Positions 34,223 through 46,100 of a stretch of DNA of 47,809 nt are shown here, piece after piece. The stretch lies in NCBI GenBank assembly GCA_013054445.1, contig JAAMPI010000252.1, positions 1-47,809 on the forward strand. Direction: 5' to 3'. Every line of letters begins with the position of its first letter. Within the stretch, counting starts at the first letter, position 1. The notes under the pieces are model-generated. The model had not been told where the DNA came from. It saw nothing but the letters and a program-made list of their open reading frames with translations, and searched no databases. Position numbers and translations under genes: made by a program. This DNA is from Cudoniella acicularis. Taxonomy: Eukaryota > Ascomycota > Leotiomycetes > Helotiales > Helotiaceae.

Positions 34223-35455
34223 TCAGTACTCAAACTTCTGGCCTACAAGCTCCTCACTCAAGGCCCACAATCGTTCTGCTTCAAGAGGGTCCCTCGCCCA
34301 GCTTTGAAAAATCTTAGGCGCCACAACTTGACTATCCACCAGATATGACCCGTTATTCTCTGCGCAGTCAAATCGCGTTAGCATTTCGGACTTTATTTTT
34401 GGCCATGTATCCATGAAAACACAACAAAATACAAGAAGTTCAAGGAAGCAAAAGCGTTATACTAACCAGGGAATTCCAAACTCGGATGAAAAGCAGCAAA
34501 AACATGTGTAGCAACACCCTGAGAAGGCGTTTTAAAATGATATGGCAAACCCCAAAAAGCCCTGTAGCCCTGAATCCGATCAAGTTGACCTGTATTTTGA
34601 CCACCCTTGGTTAGTTTCTGACAGCTCACTTATACCCCCATCTAAACTAGGGTCACTCACTAAGTTCTCCAAAATCCTCCATTGCTAAATCCCTGCTTAT
34701 GCGAGTCTGAATAATCCCCGGATGCAGGCTCACAGAAACCAAACCTTTCTTTCTCAATTTTTGGGCCAGCGAGACAGAGAAGAGCATATTAGCAGTCTTG
34801 GACTGCGCATATGCAATCCAACGATTGTAAGTCTTGCCGTCCTATTCGTTGAACGTGATTTAAATTAGCTTTTCTATCTCGAATACAAGAAAAAAAATGA
34901 GGATTTTGTGGGGTTTACATCAAAATTCCAATCTTCAAACCGAATAGGCCCAAATCGGAAGCCGTTACTCGCAACATTGACCACCCTAACAGCCCCCTTC
35001 TTCTTCTCCAAAATCTTCGGCAAAAGAAGGTTAGTGAGCAAGAAATGACCTATATGATTAGTAGCAAATTGGCTCTCAATTCCGTCAGCCATTTTCGAAT
35101 ACGGAGTCGCCATAATCCCAGCATTGTTGACAATGACATCAATCTGCTCCTCAAGCAAATTGATCTTTTCCGCCGCAGTCTTGATTTGTTTCAATGAACT
35201 TAAGTTCAGCTCAATGCACCAGGTTCGGACTGAAGGCGCAACAGTAGAAATTTCGCGAGCTGTTTCTTCGGCTTTTGCAATGTCGCGAGTGGCGAGGATG
35301 ATGCTTGCTGGTTTGTACTTTGCAATGATGGTGGCGAATATTGCGCCTAGACCGCCGGGGCTGGCTCCTGTGATCAAAATGGTCTTGTTTGCGATTTGAG
35401 ACTGGCAATCTTGTGCGACCTCTTCAGCGGTTGTGTCCGCATTGTAAGGACTCAT
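34223..35455 (-). CDS. Short-chain dehydrogenase/reductase (retinol-dehydrogenase-like)
   Basis: Four exons (35455-34919, 34841-34661, 34589-34467, 34359-34223) give 325 aa with consistent phases; introns are 77, 71 and 107 bp. The Rossmann nucleotide motif is ILITGASPGGLGA (about 31-43), a variant of TGxxxGxG with an inserted residue. NNAGIM follows, then the structural NVASNGFRFG and the catalytic YAQSK (Tyr about 190) in exon 2, and LHPGIIQT after it. The C-terminus (GVATHVFAAF, NGSYLVDSQVV, AERLWALSEELVG) is that of the retinol-dehydrogenase-like or light-dependent-protochlorophyllide-reductase-like SDRs common in fungi. NADP use and a hydrophobic alcohol or ketone substrate are likely; the actual substrate is unknown. 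The chosen ATG begins MSPYNADTT; an earlier in-frame non-ATG extension looks like leader. Confidence 0.88.
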
Positions 35456-36122
35456 TTTGAGATGGGGGTTTTGGTATTTGGGGGAAGTCTTCGAGGTGTT
35501 CGTGTTTAGAGGAGAGAAGAAGTAATGATGAGTCCAGGAAATCAATCATCGGTCTTTTCTCGTTCTTCTATTTATATTCTTTTCTGCTGCCATTATTCCC
35601 TAGACTCAATTAAGTCATTGCAACGCCAAGTTTGTCTAATATGCGCTGTTTATTCTTGAATAGACTATTCCGAACTTAGATGAATTTCCAACTACAGTTG
35701 CCGAATTCGTAAAAGCCTAACCCAATTTTCCATAGATATTAAACAAAAATTGGAGACTTCTAGGTTAGAACGAAGTTTCATGCAGAAATGAGGAAACGAA
35801 CAACGGGCGAATTTCCTCTTTAGGTTGAATTAATTCCTCCTGTATTCGGTTAGTGCTAACTTCACCGGCGCACTTACCCCTTTAGGTTGAATTTCTTAGT
35901 TCCTGAATGTAGTTAGAAAGCTTATTTAAATGTGCATTGTCTACGAAGGGGAAGGGCCGAGGATTTGTAAGCCCCCGGAGTTAAGCCCTATAATCCGAAT
36001 TCGGGTAGAAGAAGCTAGAGGAGAAATGGCCAAATAAATTCCATCTCATTTTCCCAATCTGGGCCTGCTTCTGAGAACCATTCCTCTGATTTCTACAAGT
36101 ACAATTTTATGTGCGGCATGTG
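35456..36122. promoter_or_regulatory. Divergent promoter region, dehydrogenase and TF-domain gene
   Basis: 667 bp between two divergently oriented starts. A segment around CTTTAGGTTGAATT is repeated with divergence at about 35819 and 35880. No other feature can be supported. Confidence 0.45.
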
Positions 36123-38163
36123 ATGGCTTCCGTTTCAGCTGAGGTGGTATTTTCGCGATTCACTGGTCCGAGTGATTATGCCAATGGTTCAGTGAAAGTA
36201 CCCGGGCCTTGGAAAAGAGGTCGCCCGAAAGGATGTCAGTTCTTCCCCACATTCTCAACCATCTCCGTTGAAGAAGTCCTTACGAATATCCAATAGCAAC
36301 AAATAGAGGGACCAAGCATCATAACGGCATTGTGAAAAACTCCACACCAGCACAATTCGAGTTCATTAATGTCTCATCGGAATCGAAGGACATCAATAAG
36401 AACTCACGAACACTCATCCGCAAGCATGTTAAGCTTAATAAAAACAGCCAGAGAAGAAATCCAAGTGTGTCTCCTATCAACCAAGAAGAAGAAACAACCC
36501 AGGAAGCAGTGGAAACAGCACGACAACCTCCAATTGCAAGCGCGATTCCTCGGCTCAATCTACCACAAATTGGAGGCGTAGATCCATTCGATAAATCACC
36601 GATCAAGATGGAGCCATACATGCACGATCTTCTCTCATACTGTGTGTGACTCCTTCCCCCCACCTTAGAAAATAATGCTAACACTATTTCCTACCAGATA
36701 CCGCCGCGACATGGAAGCATTTCTACTCGCTTGAGAAAGCGGCAGGCTTCAACCCCATGGCGGAATATTGGCTCCCTCTTGCATTTCAAGACGCAGCTCT
36801 CCTCCATTCCCTCATCGGATGCGCAGAGGTGTATATTTCTGGGTACAAGACTGTCAGAGATGGGTTGCGGGGATTAAGACACTTACAGGCAGCTATTTCA
36901 ATTGTTAATCAGCGACTCGTGGGAGGAACAGAGGTCGTTTCTAGTGGGACTCTTGCTGTTACTGCTGGGATAGCTATGCTCGAGGTATAGACCCTTGATT
37001 TAGTTTTTCTTTTCTCCTTCTGTCTGGGAAGTTTTTGACTGATTGGTTGTGATTAAGGAAGGCGCGGGCCGTCATGAGAACTGGCGGATTCATATGCGAG
37101 GCTTGAAACAGTTGGTTGACATTTGTGGGGGAATTGAAAGTCTTTATGCAAAACCGATGGTTCTCAATAAGATTTATCGGTAAGTGTGACCTGTCACAGT
37201 TGGTATCAGCACAACAGCCGGGTAGAGAAGAAAAAGAACAAAGAAAGGGAAAGGGAAAGAGGTAGAACTAACAACATCATATGCAGAGCTGACCTCTACG
37301 GCTCTCTCGACGCCCTAGAACCGCCATACTTCACCAAATCTCATCTACTCCTCTCGAGTTCCAAACCATCTCCCTCACGCCCCTTCCAAAGCCTAGGCTT
37401 CAATGCCCTCCATCAAGCCACCAATCTAGACAAGAAATTTTGCCACTGCATCCACCACCTCGAAGAAGCAATGCTCTTTTGGTCCGAACACGACACAAAC
37501 AACTCATCTCCAAAAAACACCATAAACAATCAACCCAATAACCCCACTCCAGTAAAAGCAGCCCGAGCCCGCGATCTCCTAACCAGCATCCAGTACACGC
37601 TCATTTCAAATAATTTCTCCCAAAAGCTCTCTCATGACCAAGAAGAAGAAAATAACAACATCACCACCGCCCACCACGGAAAACCCCTAGTTTCGGAATT
37701 TCTCCGCATAACACTAATCCTCTTCTCCCTAACTATTCTTGATGAGAGCCCGCCCACGACTTCTGTAGGAAAATTGATTGGCGGCAAATTTCGACTTGTA
37801 TTTACCGAATTAGTATATCTTTCACAAGATACGGCTGGTGGAAAGCTGGGTACTGATTGTCGGTTGCCACTCCCGGTGGACTTTCTCCTCTGGGCTGTCT
37901 TTGTGGCGCTTAGTGTTGTGAGGATCACTGAGTCTGCAGTTGATACGAGAGTGGGGCTGGTGGGGTTGTTTGTGGAGCTTGTGTCGTCTGGTTGTGACGA
38001 GGTGAGGGGGTGGGAAGACGGCTTGAGATTGAGATTGAGATTAAGAATGAGGAGGTATTTGTGGGTGGAGAGTATTCATGATGAGAGTTTCGAGTGGTTG
38101 TGGTCTGAGGTGGTGGAGGTGAGACGGAAGCGGGTACTTGTGCCGTGCGAAATACGAAACTGA
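36123..38163 (+). CDS. Fungal-specific transcription-factor-domain protein without zinc cluster
   Basis: Five exons (36123-36234, 36351-36641, 36698-36984, 37058-37179, 37287-38163) give 562 aa with all phases consistent. The first exon is inferred: it supplies the only usable ATG and joins through a 116-bp intron to give RGRPKGSQFEFINVSSES, in which RGRPKG is an AT-hook-like DNA-binding motif. FEFINVSSES...IRKHV, DPFDKSPIKMEPYMHDLLSYY, AFQDAALLHSLIGCAEVY and NWRIHMRGLKQLVDICGGIESL are the usual landmarks of the fungal TF domain (Pfam PF11951 type) found in proteins that often lack a zinc cluster. The C-terminal exon is less conserved and has an Arg/Leu-repetitive GLRLRLRLRMRR segment. A nuclear role is likely and the target unknown. 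Everything from exon 2 on is well supported; exon 1 is about even odds. Confidence 0.75.
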
Positions 38164-38223
38164 ATCATGTTATCAGTCCCAGATCCAAAGACATTTTTTT
38201 AGAAACTTGGTATTTTACATCAC

Positions 38224-39251
38224 CTAATCCTCACTCACGACCTTCTCCTCCAAGTCGCTTCCGAGCCCCTCCTCCCCACTAACATCCACCCCCTCAGCGA
38301 CTTCCCAATCCTCTTCAAAGACCTCTCGACCCCTTTCTTGCTCCTCCTCCCTGTTCTTTCCATGCAACAAGGCCCCTTTATCACGATCTTCCACCTCGAA
38401 CTGCCCTTCTGCCCTCATGCTCCTAATCCTCACAACTCTATACGCAAACACACAATCCGTACTCTCCTTGAAACTAGCATTCACCCTCTTTGTCCTCACA
38501 ACCTTCACATCAGGCCCCACCTGTATTGGAATACCCAATGCCGTTGTATCAACGCCGAGTTTTAGGTCGCCGTCGTTAGATTTGGAGGACTTTGTCGTGA
38601 CTTTGAAGCCGCGGGCGATTTTGAGGCCAGTGATCATGTAAACGGGTTTCTTGAAATACGAGTTGGTAATGTAGGCGGATACTTCTGGGTCTTGGAGGCT
38701 GTCCAAGATAAACTTGCGTGTGGGCTCGAAGTGGGTTGTTTCGAGGGTTTTGCAGTGGTAAACTTCGCTTGAGTCTTTTTTGCACAGTGTCAGTGTTATA
38801 CAAAGTATCGATAAGTCATGAAAAAGAGGATCGAGGTAATGACATAGAAAGCCTCGAGTTTAGGGTATCCGGAGCTTGACGTCTCAGCATACTCATACTG
38901 CCATCCGAGATGATACCCAGCTGGATATATAACCGACTCCCCTGCCAGGTAATAGTAATGTCCCCAACACTTACCACTATTATGCGCATACCCTACATCC
39001 CCACCGATCCCAAACATCTGTAGAAAGCTCAGCCAAACACCAACACGCACATTGCCCAGTTCCGATCGATTCAACTTCCAGTCCATAACCTCAGCTCTCG
39101 TCGGCTCTGCAACAGGCAGCTGCGATCCGCCATTGAGGGGTCGAGTTGGTTTGGTCGGGTTCGCGATGATGCTGCCGAGGACGAAGCCGCCCGAGCCTGG
39201 TGTGTAGTCCCAATTTGGAGAGAGTAAATAAGTTGGTTTGTGGGCTGCCAT
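38224..39251 (-). CDS. Gasdermin-like protein (fungal cell-death effector family)
   Basis: Two exons (39251-38975 and 38774-38224) give 275 aa. The donor is GTAAGT, the branch site ACTGAC and the acceptor AAG; the 200-bp intron is long for this window. The N-terminus (KPTYLLSPNWDYTPGSGG, VLGSIIANP) and a central PVYMITGLKIARG match, from memory, the fungal proteins described as gasdermin-like (Podospora HET-Q1, Neurospora RCD-1), which are about 250-280 aa. The last 60 or so residues are highly charged and mostly acidic and could be the removable C-terminal part. There is no signal peptide. In the known systems a protease clips the C-terminus and the remainder permeabilises membranes and kills the cell. 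Its neighbour upstream, a subtilisin 435 bp away on the same strand, is exactly the expected partner. The family call rests on motif memory plus context. It has no visible lesions. Confidence 0.68.
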
Positions 39252-39686
39252 GCTTGAAACAGCGATTTGATTCTGGAATAACAAACGTTGGTAATGGTTT
39301 CACTGTGCAGTGTGAAGCAAATGTCCTCAAAATTGTGTCGCTGAGGGGTTGAAAAGGTGGGACATGGTCTGGCGCGCTTGCGTCTTCAACTTTTCCAATC
39401 ACCGGCATCGGTTGCGTCCAGCTTGCATGCATACCGCGTTGAAGTCTGCATGTTGCTCGTCCAGTGATCAGTGATTGGATGGGAAGATGAACGCCGTATC
39501 AAAAGCAAGTTTTCTGCAGCCAAGCAGTTTGCTACAGGACCGGGGATTGAAAGTATCTACCGGATTGTAGATTTGGTGGGGATCGCTTGTATCGCGGTCA
39601 ATTGCCGTTGCTATAATGAAGCTGGTACCAAAACGGCACATGTATTCGTTGCAGATTTGTGCGATGCAGTAAAAAGCTAAGTTTTG
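39252..39686. promoter_or_regulatory. Intergenic region, protease 3' end to gasdermin-like start
   Basis: 435 bp that must hold the protease terminator and the gasdermin-like gene's promoter. Frames here are shadows; no specific site is recognised. Confidence 0.4.
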
Positions 39687-42600
39687 TCATTGGTTATACT
39701 TCAACCCATTGAAAATAAGTCCCATCGCTGTCTCAATATCGTATCCGCGGGATCCAAAATAAAGAGACGGCTGTACGTTGCTGTAGTTGCTGTAACCATC
39801 TCGTTGAACAGCCATCTTTCGGAAAGCCACGCGCACCCCATCCAAAGACCGTAGCTTCCTCCAATATCTCTCCATTTCAGGCGCAACGTCTTTTTTCCTC
39901 GCCAAGTACAGTCCGGCGATTTCGAGAACTACCGCAGCGAGACCTGCTGCAATGGGCGTTGAGCACGACGTTCCGGATTGTCTCAAAAGCACACCTTTGC
40001 CCAAATTCTTTGGCCAGAAGGAAAGAACATCGGTTCCAGGAAAAGTGAAATTGTCCGAAGTTGGAATGATATTAGCTGTGAACAATCCTTTGTTACCAAA
40101 ACCATCAGAGGCGTGAATAGCCATCACGTTGGATGATCTCGCCGGCCACGCCGGTCGGGAGTTTGCCCCCTCATTTCCTGCTGCTGCCAGTATGATGGTA
40201 TTTTTAGTGCTTGCGTGGATAATGGCTGATTCAATCTCATCGACATCATTTTCAAACCCAATGGAAATGCTGATAATGTCAACTTTCCAATTGTCCACAG
40301 CGTGACGTATTGCCTTCATTAATTAGCATGTCATGTTTATGTAATATCTAGAGAGAATACTACTCACATCGGCAATGTTCTTGTTGACGGATGCTGACGG
40401 AGTCGCATTTTTTCTGTTACCTTCTTTTTCAATCACTCTTGCAACATAAAGATCGGCCTTGGGTGCAACTTTCAATATTAACCCAGCACAATGGGTTCCG
40501 TGTCCATCTAAGTCGACCTTCGCCGTGTCCTCTTTGCCGCCATCCATCCAATCTTTCCAGCCAGCAATTTGTATTTCATAACTTTCAAGTGCCGATACAG
40601 GGAGATCAATACCAGTGTCCAATATAGCAATTCTCACATTTCCGGGTCTGTTGAGGGCTTTGTTTATATACGGGATTGTGTTTTCGAGAAGAGGATGAAT
40701 ATATTTGACGAGATCTGCAAGCCATGAATCAGAATTTCTAGCTCTAAGGTTAGCCTGAGAATTCCACCACAAGAATACTGCTTACATTTGAGCGGATTGA
40801 AGCAGGTCATGACCAATTGGCTCATTGATGTGCGGAGATGAAGGGTGACCACTGAGATTCTGTCGTTCTTCCCCGCTAGTTTCGGAGCCAGTTGGGAGAT
40901 CAGAATTCCGAGTGTCGGGAATATGTAAGGATTGGCTATTTGAAAAGACGTGAGCTAACCAACCCTCTTCTTCGACATTGATTCTATATCCAAGGAGAAG
41001 AGCTCGAGATATAGGATATACCACCTCCGAATACACTTGCTGACGGAAATCCTCGTCTTTGAGTGAGCCATCTGCTGAGAAATGCGGAGACAAACATGCT
41101 TTGATAGCGTTGTTATAGTCGTCAAAGGCACTACCTTCGCAGCGCTCGAGCATCTTCTGGGCAGTACCAAGGTCTTTATCAATATTGTATACAACATTCG
41201 CTTCGTTGTTAGGGTGGCCAGGCTTTCTCTCGGCCTCGATGGGTGATGCCAGGTAAATTTGTAGAAGCATTAGCCCCAACGCAAGGACGTGGGGAAAGGG
41301 GTGAAGTCGGAATCTGAAGTCGTCGGATTCATTAGAGTCTCCATCTGAAGCCTTTGGCATCTCAAATTTTGTAGACAGGTATGGCCGACTAATGTCGAGT
41401 TCGGAATTGCCAGCGTAGAAGGAGACATGTGAGCTGGTCCAGACACCGGAAGACCAATTGCCTTCACAAGTCTGAAGAAATGAGCTTGCCAACAAATAAG
41501 CAAGAGCATAGCGTTTTACTAGCCTTTTCTCACTCTCTAGCCAGCCTTGGCGTAGAACCGTCCGCAATGAGATGAAGTCTTGGACGTCCGGATCATATTT
41601 AGGTTGCTCCGAAGTCCAATAGAGCCTTTTCTCTCTCACGTGAAAGTTTAGGCGCCTCGATCCGTGTCTGACTCCTTCTTGAATTAGATTGCATAAACCT
41701 TTCGCCTTCACCTCCCATGGTCCACTTCGAGAAGAGGCTTTCGCAGCAGGATTTCGAGAAGGTATGTCCCATTTCAGGGATTTTCCTTTTGATACATTTG
41801 ACGAGGATTTGCCGCTTTGAGCTGTAGTTTCTACAGAAAACCTACGAAACTGGTTAGCATTCGGCTTACAATATACAGGACAAAAGCATACGACTCCTCT
41901 TCAAAGACAAAAATATCACTTTCTTGCCATTTGATTCTCGTCTGCGGGCTTGGCGTGACAGAGAACCAGACATCGAAGTGTGCCTCCAAGTCCCCTTTTA
42001 GTTTTGGATGGGAGTTCATAAGAAGAAATGCGTCGATTTCCGAGCGCTTGCCGGAACACACCCAATGAGTGGCGAGGAGCTCATGCACTCTATCTACCAG
42101 TCCACGGCGTCGCTCAGAATAAAACCGTTGGTGGATGCTCGGCTTTTCAGGAGAAAGTGCATTGAGACTGGGTTCGAGAGGACGAGTAGCGCGGATCTGT
42201 CTCTCGAATGCTTCATTGCAATCCGTCAGACGGCGCACCATCTGTTCACGCCTTGCTTTGTTGCGTTCTAGCAAGAGAATCCTGCTCACTAAGTACTGGG
42301 GGGGATAGCTGATCATCCGACATTTCGAGGGCGTCCCTCTCTAGCGCCTCCAAATGGCTGTACTGGGGCAAGGTGAGCCATTGTTGAACGGCAGAGAGAA
42401 GCTGCCATATGATGTCAGTAGATGTGTTTGTGGTTCTCGCCATCTCCGACGGGTGCGTGCATAACCTACCCAGTCCCGGCGCGAAATACAACAGCGGTTC
42501 TCAAAAAGTTCCAGGACTCGGGCGATCGAGTCATGAGGTAGCGGGAGGCCTTCTTCCCATGTTTGCGTGTAATGGACTAACAACTGCAACTCAACCCAAA

Positions 42601-42748
42601 GGTCGGCAAAGAAAGAGTCTCTGTGCTTTTCCTGGCGATCAATGGCAGCTCTTGCATGGACAGCCTCATCATCGTCTCCGATGTAGAATATGGCAAGCTT
42701 GAGGAAGCATGGGGCGACAGCGCAAAGCAACTCCCAATTGCGATCCAT
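39687..42748 (-). CDS. Subtilisin-like (S8) serine protease with long N-terminal regulatory region
   Basis: Six exons (42748-42470, 42401-42297, 42241-41892, 41841-40786, 40743-40368, 40313-39687) give 930 aa with consistent phases. Introns 2 (GTACTT donor, 55 bp) and 3 (GTATGC donor, 50 bp) were chosen to keep frame and are the weakest. The S8 domain (about 625-900) has all catalytic parts: Asp639 in AILDTGID, His678 in GHGTHCAG, oxyanion Asn769 in AAAGNEG and Ser838 in SGTSCSTP. The first ~130 residues (MDRNWELLCAVAPCFLKLA..., LWVELQLLVHY) are helical. Residues about 285-480 (RYALAYLLASSFLQ, LHPFPHVLALGLMLLQI) resemble the domain called DUF7580 in fungal signalling proteins. No signal peptide is present, so the enzyme is probably cytosolic and signal-controlled rather than a digestive secreted subtilisin. 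With the gasdermin-like neighbour this is a het-Q1/het-Q2-type pair. Confidence 0.82.
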
Positions 42749-43136
42749 AAAGAAGGATGAAGATGACACTGTTCAACGACATACATATTCTAAGGCTACT
42801 GGCTGTCTCTGGTCGATAAAGGAGAGGATGAAAAGCGCAAGGCAGGACCTCGTCTTGGCAGCGCCCCCCGGCGGCTGCGCCCATGGCTTGCAGCACACCT
42901 CATTGCTTTCTTTTCAGCTGCATTTTAGCCGCACGACAGAGATGTCGTCGCGTTGATGGCTCCAATTGGACGCTGCTTTCAGTGAGAGCTCCTGCCGCTT
43001 TTACACGCCCCCCTCCTCATGTTTCTTGGCTGCAACTGAGGTTCACCAAGCAACAACTCTCTCCATCGAATCCACATCACACCGGCATCCTCTATTGAGT
43101 CCCGGCCCCAGAAAGACACGTTCGTCTCATGGCTCA
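42749..43136. promoter_or_regulatory. Shared divergent promoter, S8 protease and C2H2-kinase
   Basis: 388 bp between two start codons pointing away from each other. Leader-like CT-rich sequence precedes the kinase start. Such spacing would allow co-regulation; no specific operator was recognised. Confidence 0.5.
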
Positions 43137-46100
43137 ATGGACAGCATCGACGAGACGGCGCCCTCGCTGGCTTCGCGCACAAATCGCTGTATCACGCGCT
43201 TCTCCGAGCTGAGCTTGCTAGAAGCGCGCCAGCAGGAGTTTTGGGCCGAGAACCAGAGTGCCCGCTTTCTCCTCTGGTCTGCAAATTTGGGCGTCTTTGC
43301 AGAGGGCCATGCCTCAACAGATCATCGCCTAGAAAAGCATCCGGAGGTAGCCCGAGTGCTCACCCAATTGCTGAAATCACTGGAAGCAAATCTCAACCAT
43401 CGTAAGTATTTGAGCTGGCAGCTGCAGGTTTAATATTTCCGCACTTACTCAAATCTCTCCAAGTCATTGAGCTGTGGCAAAACAAATTCCTTCCACTAGC
43501 ACTTACCAGTGTACTGGAATCCGACCATGAGGATGGGGATGAAGATGGCGACAAAGGCTCCAGCTCCGACTCAAATGCTTCGGCCCTCACAGTTCCTTCT
43601 CTGCCCTCGAGAAAGGAGGTTTGTGTGCGTGAGGAGTTTGACACCTCCCCAGCATCAGAAGCACGTGAAAGAGTTGAAGTCACAATCCGTAGATTGAACA
43701 CCATTACGACCTCAATCCGTCGAGCGGGGACAAAAAACAGAGACTCCAAGGCCAACGCATGGATTGAGAGGGACAAGGATGGCCAAGACCTCACGTCCTA
43801 TTTTGCCCACCTGGCGAAATTGGCAATCGATTTCAAATTCCCTGATGCAACTCCTACCATTCGTCACCGGTTGGCTCAATCTTTGTCTCAGCGACGGAAC
43901 CGCATTGCGTACGCTCGGAAACACCAGAGAAAACTAGCCAAAGTACGAACCGAAAAGCTCGTCAGCACTCCTGCGCTTCTCATTTCGGACAGGAAAGTCT
44001 CACTTGCTGCTCCATCACTGGTCTCCATCTCTAAACCCTCATATGCCAGAGCTGCTACTGAGACCTCAGCGACCTCAGCGACACAAGCCGATAATGGACA
44101 TATCCCTCTACCGACCTTCTCAGCAAAGGCATCTTCGCGGGCAGCTTCCGTCATTTCAGGGGACTCATTCAAAGCCCGGGACCTTATCATACCAGATGCC
44201 CCAGACGTCACAGGCAAAGACGATTTCAAATGTCCTTACTGTATGGACATGTATCCTGCCAAGGAAGCCCTTGGAGATCGCTGGCGGTTAGTGCCTAGAG
44301 CCTTATTATTCTTCGCTATATCAGTGCTAATTTGAATCTAGACGACACCTCATGAAAGATCTCAGGCCATATGTTTGCACCTTCGAAACCTGTGAAAGAT
44401 TATCTGAAACATTTCGCACTTTTGATGAGTGGATCCTCCATATGAGACAAGATCACCCCAGTACGCAATGGGTTTGCGCGGCCCCGATGCATGGCCCACA
44501 AGCTTTCGACAGCGAGGTATTGTACAAGGAGCACATGCTCACAAAACACGGAGGTACCTTTTCACTGGACGAGCTACCCGAGCTCATACGTCTGAGCCTA
44601 CGTTCGACCTTCCAAGTCTTTACAGAATGCCCATTTTGTGACTTCTTTCCCGAGGAGGCAAAGAAGACCAACTCGACAGTTCTTTCAAATAAGGCACAAG
44701 ATAACCTTCAAAGGCATGTCGCCTCGCATCTAGAAGAATTGTCGCTACTTTCTCTTCGCTGGGTCAATGAGGAAAAAGATGATGATTCTGTCGAGGATTC
44801 ATCAATCAGAAGAAGAGCCGAAATGCTACACAAATTGGAAGATCGACCGACATTTGATGACCCTCCTGTTTCTGGCCTTGTGCTAGAGACTTATCTTGAT
44901 GAGGATTGGAAGGGAGCAAGTCCCATCCCCGACAAAGTCATTGACGATAAAGCTTGGGTTGACAGATTTTATTCGGATAATAATTTGATAAGAGCACCCC
45001 CCTTGTCGGAGGAATGGGGCTTTCGCTGGAAAAACAACATTCCCCCTTATGAAGGTCATGACAAGGACCCAAATCTAGGGTTTTTTTTGAAGCGATATCT
45101 AGAATTGAGAGGGGACAAAAGTTATGAAACGCCACAAATGACGACAGTTAGACCAACCACGCCCACTAACCTTGAAGACCGAGCTTTTTCTTCTGAGGAG
45201 CGTCCGAGTCTCAACAGGCCCACATTGTCGAGGAGAAGTGCCCACCCTATCGAGACGATTTCTTCACTTCGAGCTGTTGAGCAACGCCCAACATCATTCG
45301 CGCCGGTAGGCTGGTTGCGAAAACAAGTGACCCGAGCCTTTCAGCCTAACAAGGCTGATAATGCAAAGGTTTCCGCACAGCAGTCTACCGAGTTTGCAGT
45401 AGTAAAAACTAGCAATCAGCCCAGTAGTTCAAGTGGGAAGGATCTGCAGCAAACAGATCAAGAGATGCATTTTTACAATAGCAATGTGCCTGGCATAGCT
45501 TCTAACGACGAAGAGCTTCCGTCCCTCAATAATTTAGTGGATAATACATCCCAGAGTAACCAAAAGCTTGAGGATCAACTATGGGATGCGCGAATAGAGT
45601 GGCCACGAGGCCAGAATCGTTATTTTATCCCTGCCGGTACCTTAACGCGTTTATTAACTTCAGAAACAATCATTTTTGAGCTCGCAAAGGCTTTAAACAG
45701 GAGCAAAATGGACTTGCACGAATTAGCAGAGAAGATTCTGACCAAAGCCCTCCGTCTTTTCGCAATCCTAGTCTGCATAGACATGACTAGTTCTATTCTC
45801 GACTTTCTGAATGAGGACTTGGGTGACGACGATCTACCATTCATGCGCTACGACTTGATACGTTGGCCCGGCGGAACATCGAACTTTACATTATGTAGTA
45901 GCCGGATTCCTAACCGGCCTTTGAAGTGTCTGTCAAGTTGGGGCAGAATGAGCATTGAAAATTTCTCTCGAGATCAATGGTGGATGTTAGCACCAATTTT
46001 CAAACAAAGTCGCAAGGTACGACACTATGAATTGGAAGACAACTGCGTTTTACCCTACATTGAAGACCGAGAGGGCTCGGACGGAGCTGAAGAAGGTGGG

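Noticed and set aside
38796..38974. Continuation of the gasdermin-like first frame through 38974 to a stop at 38796.
   Set aside because: A strong GTAAGT donor at 38974 and conserved-looking sequence after 38774 show that this stretch is intron.
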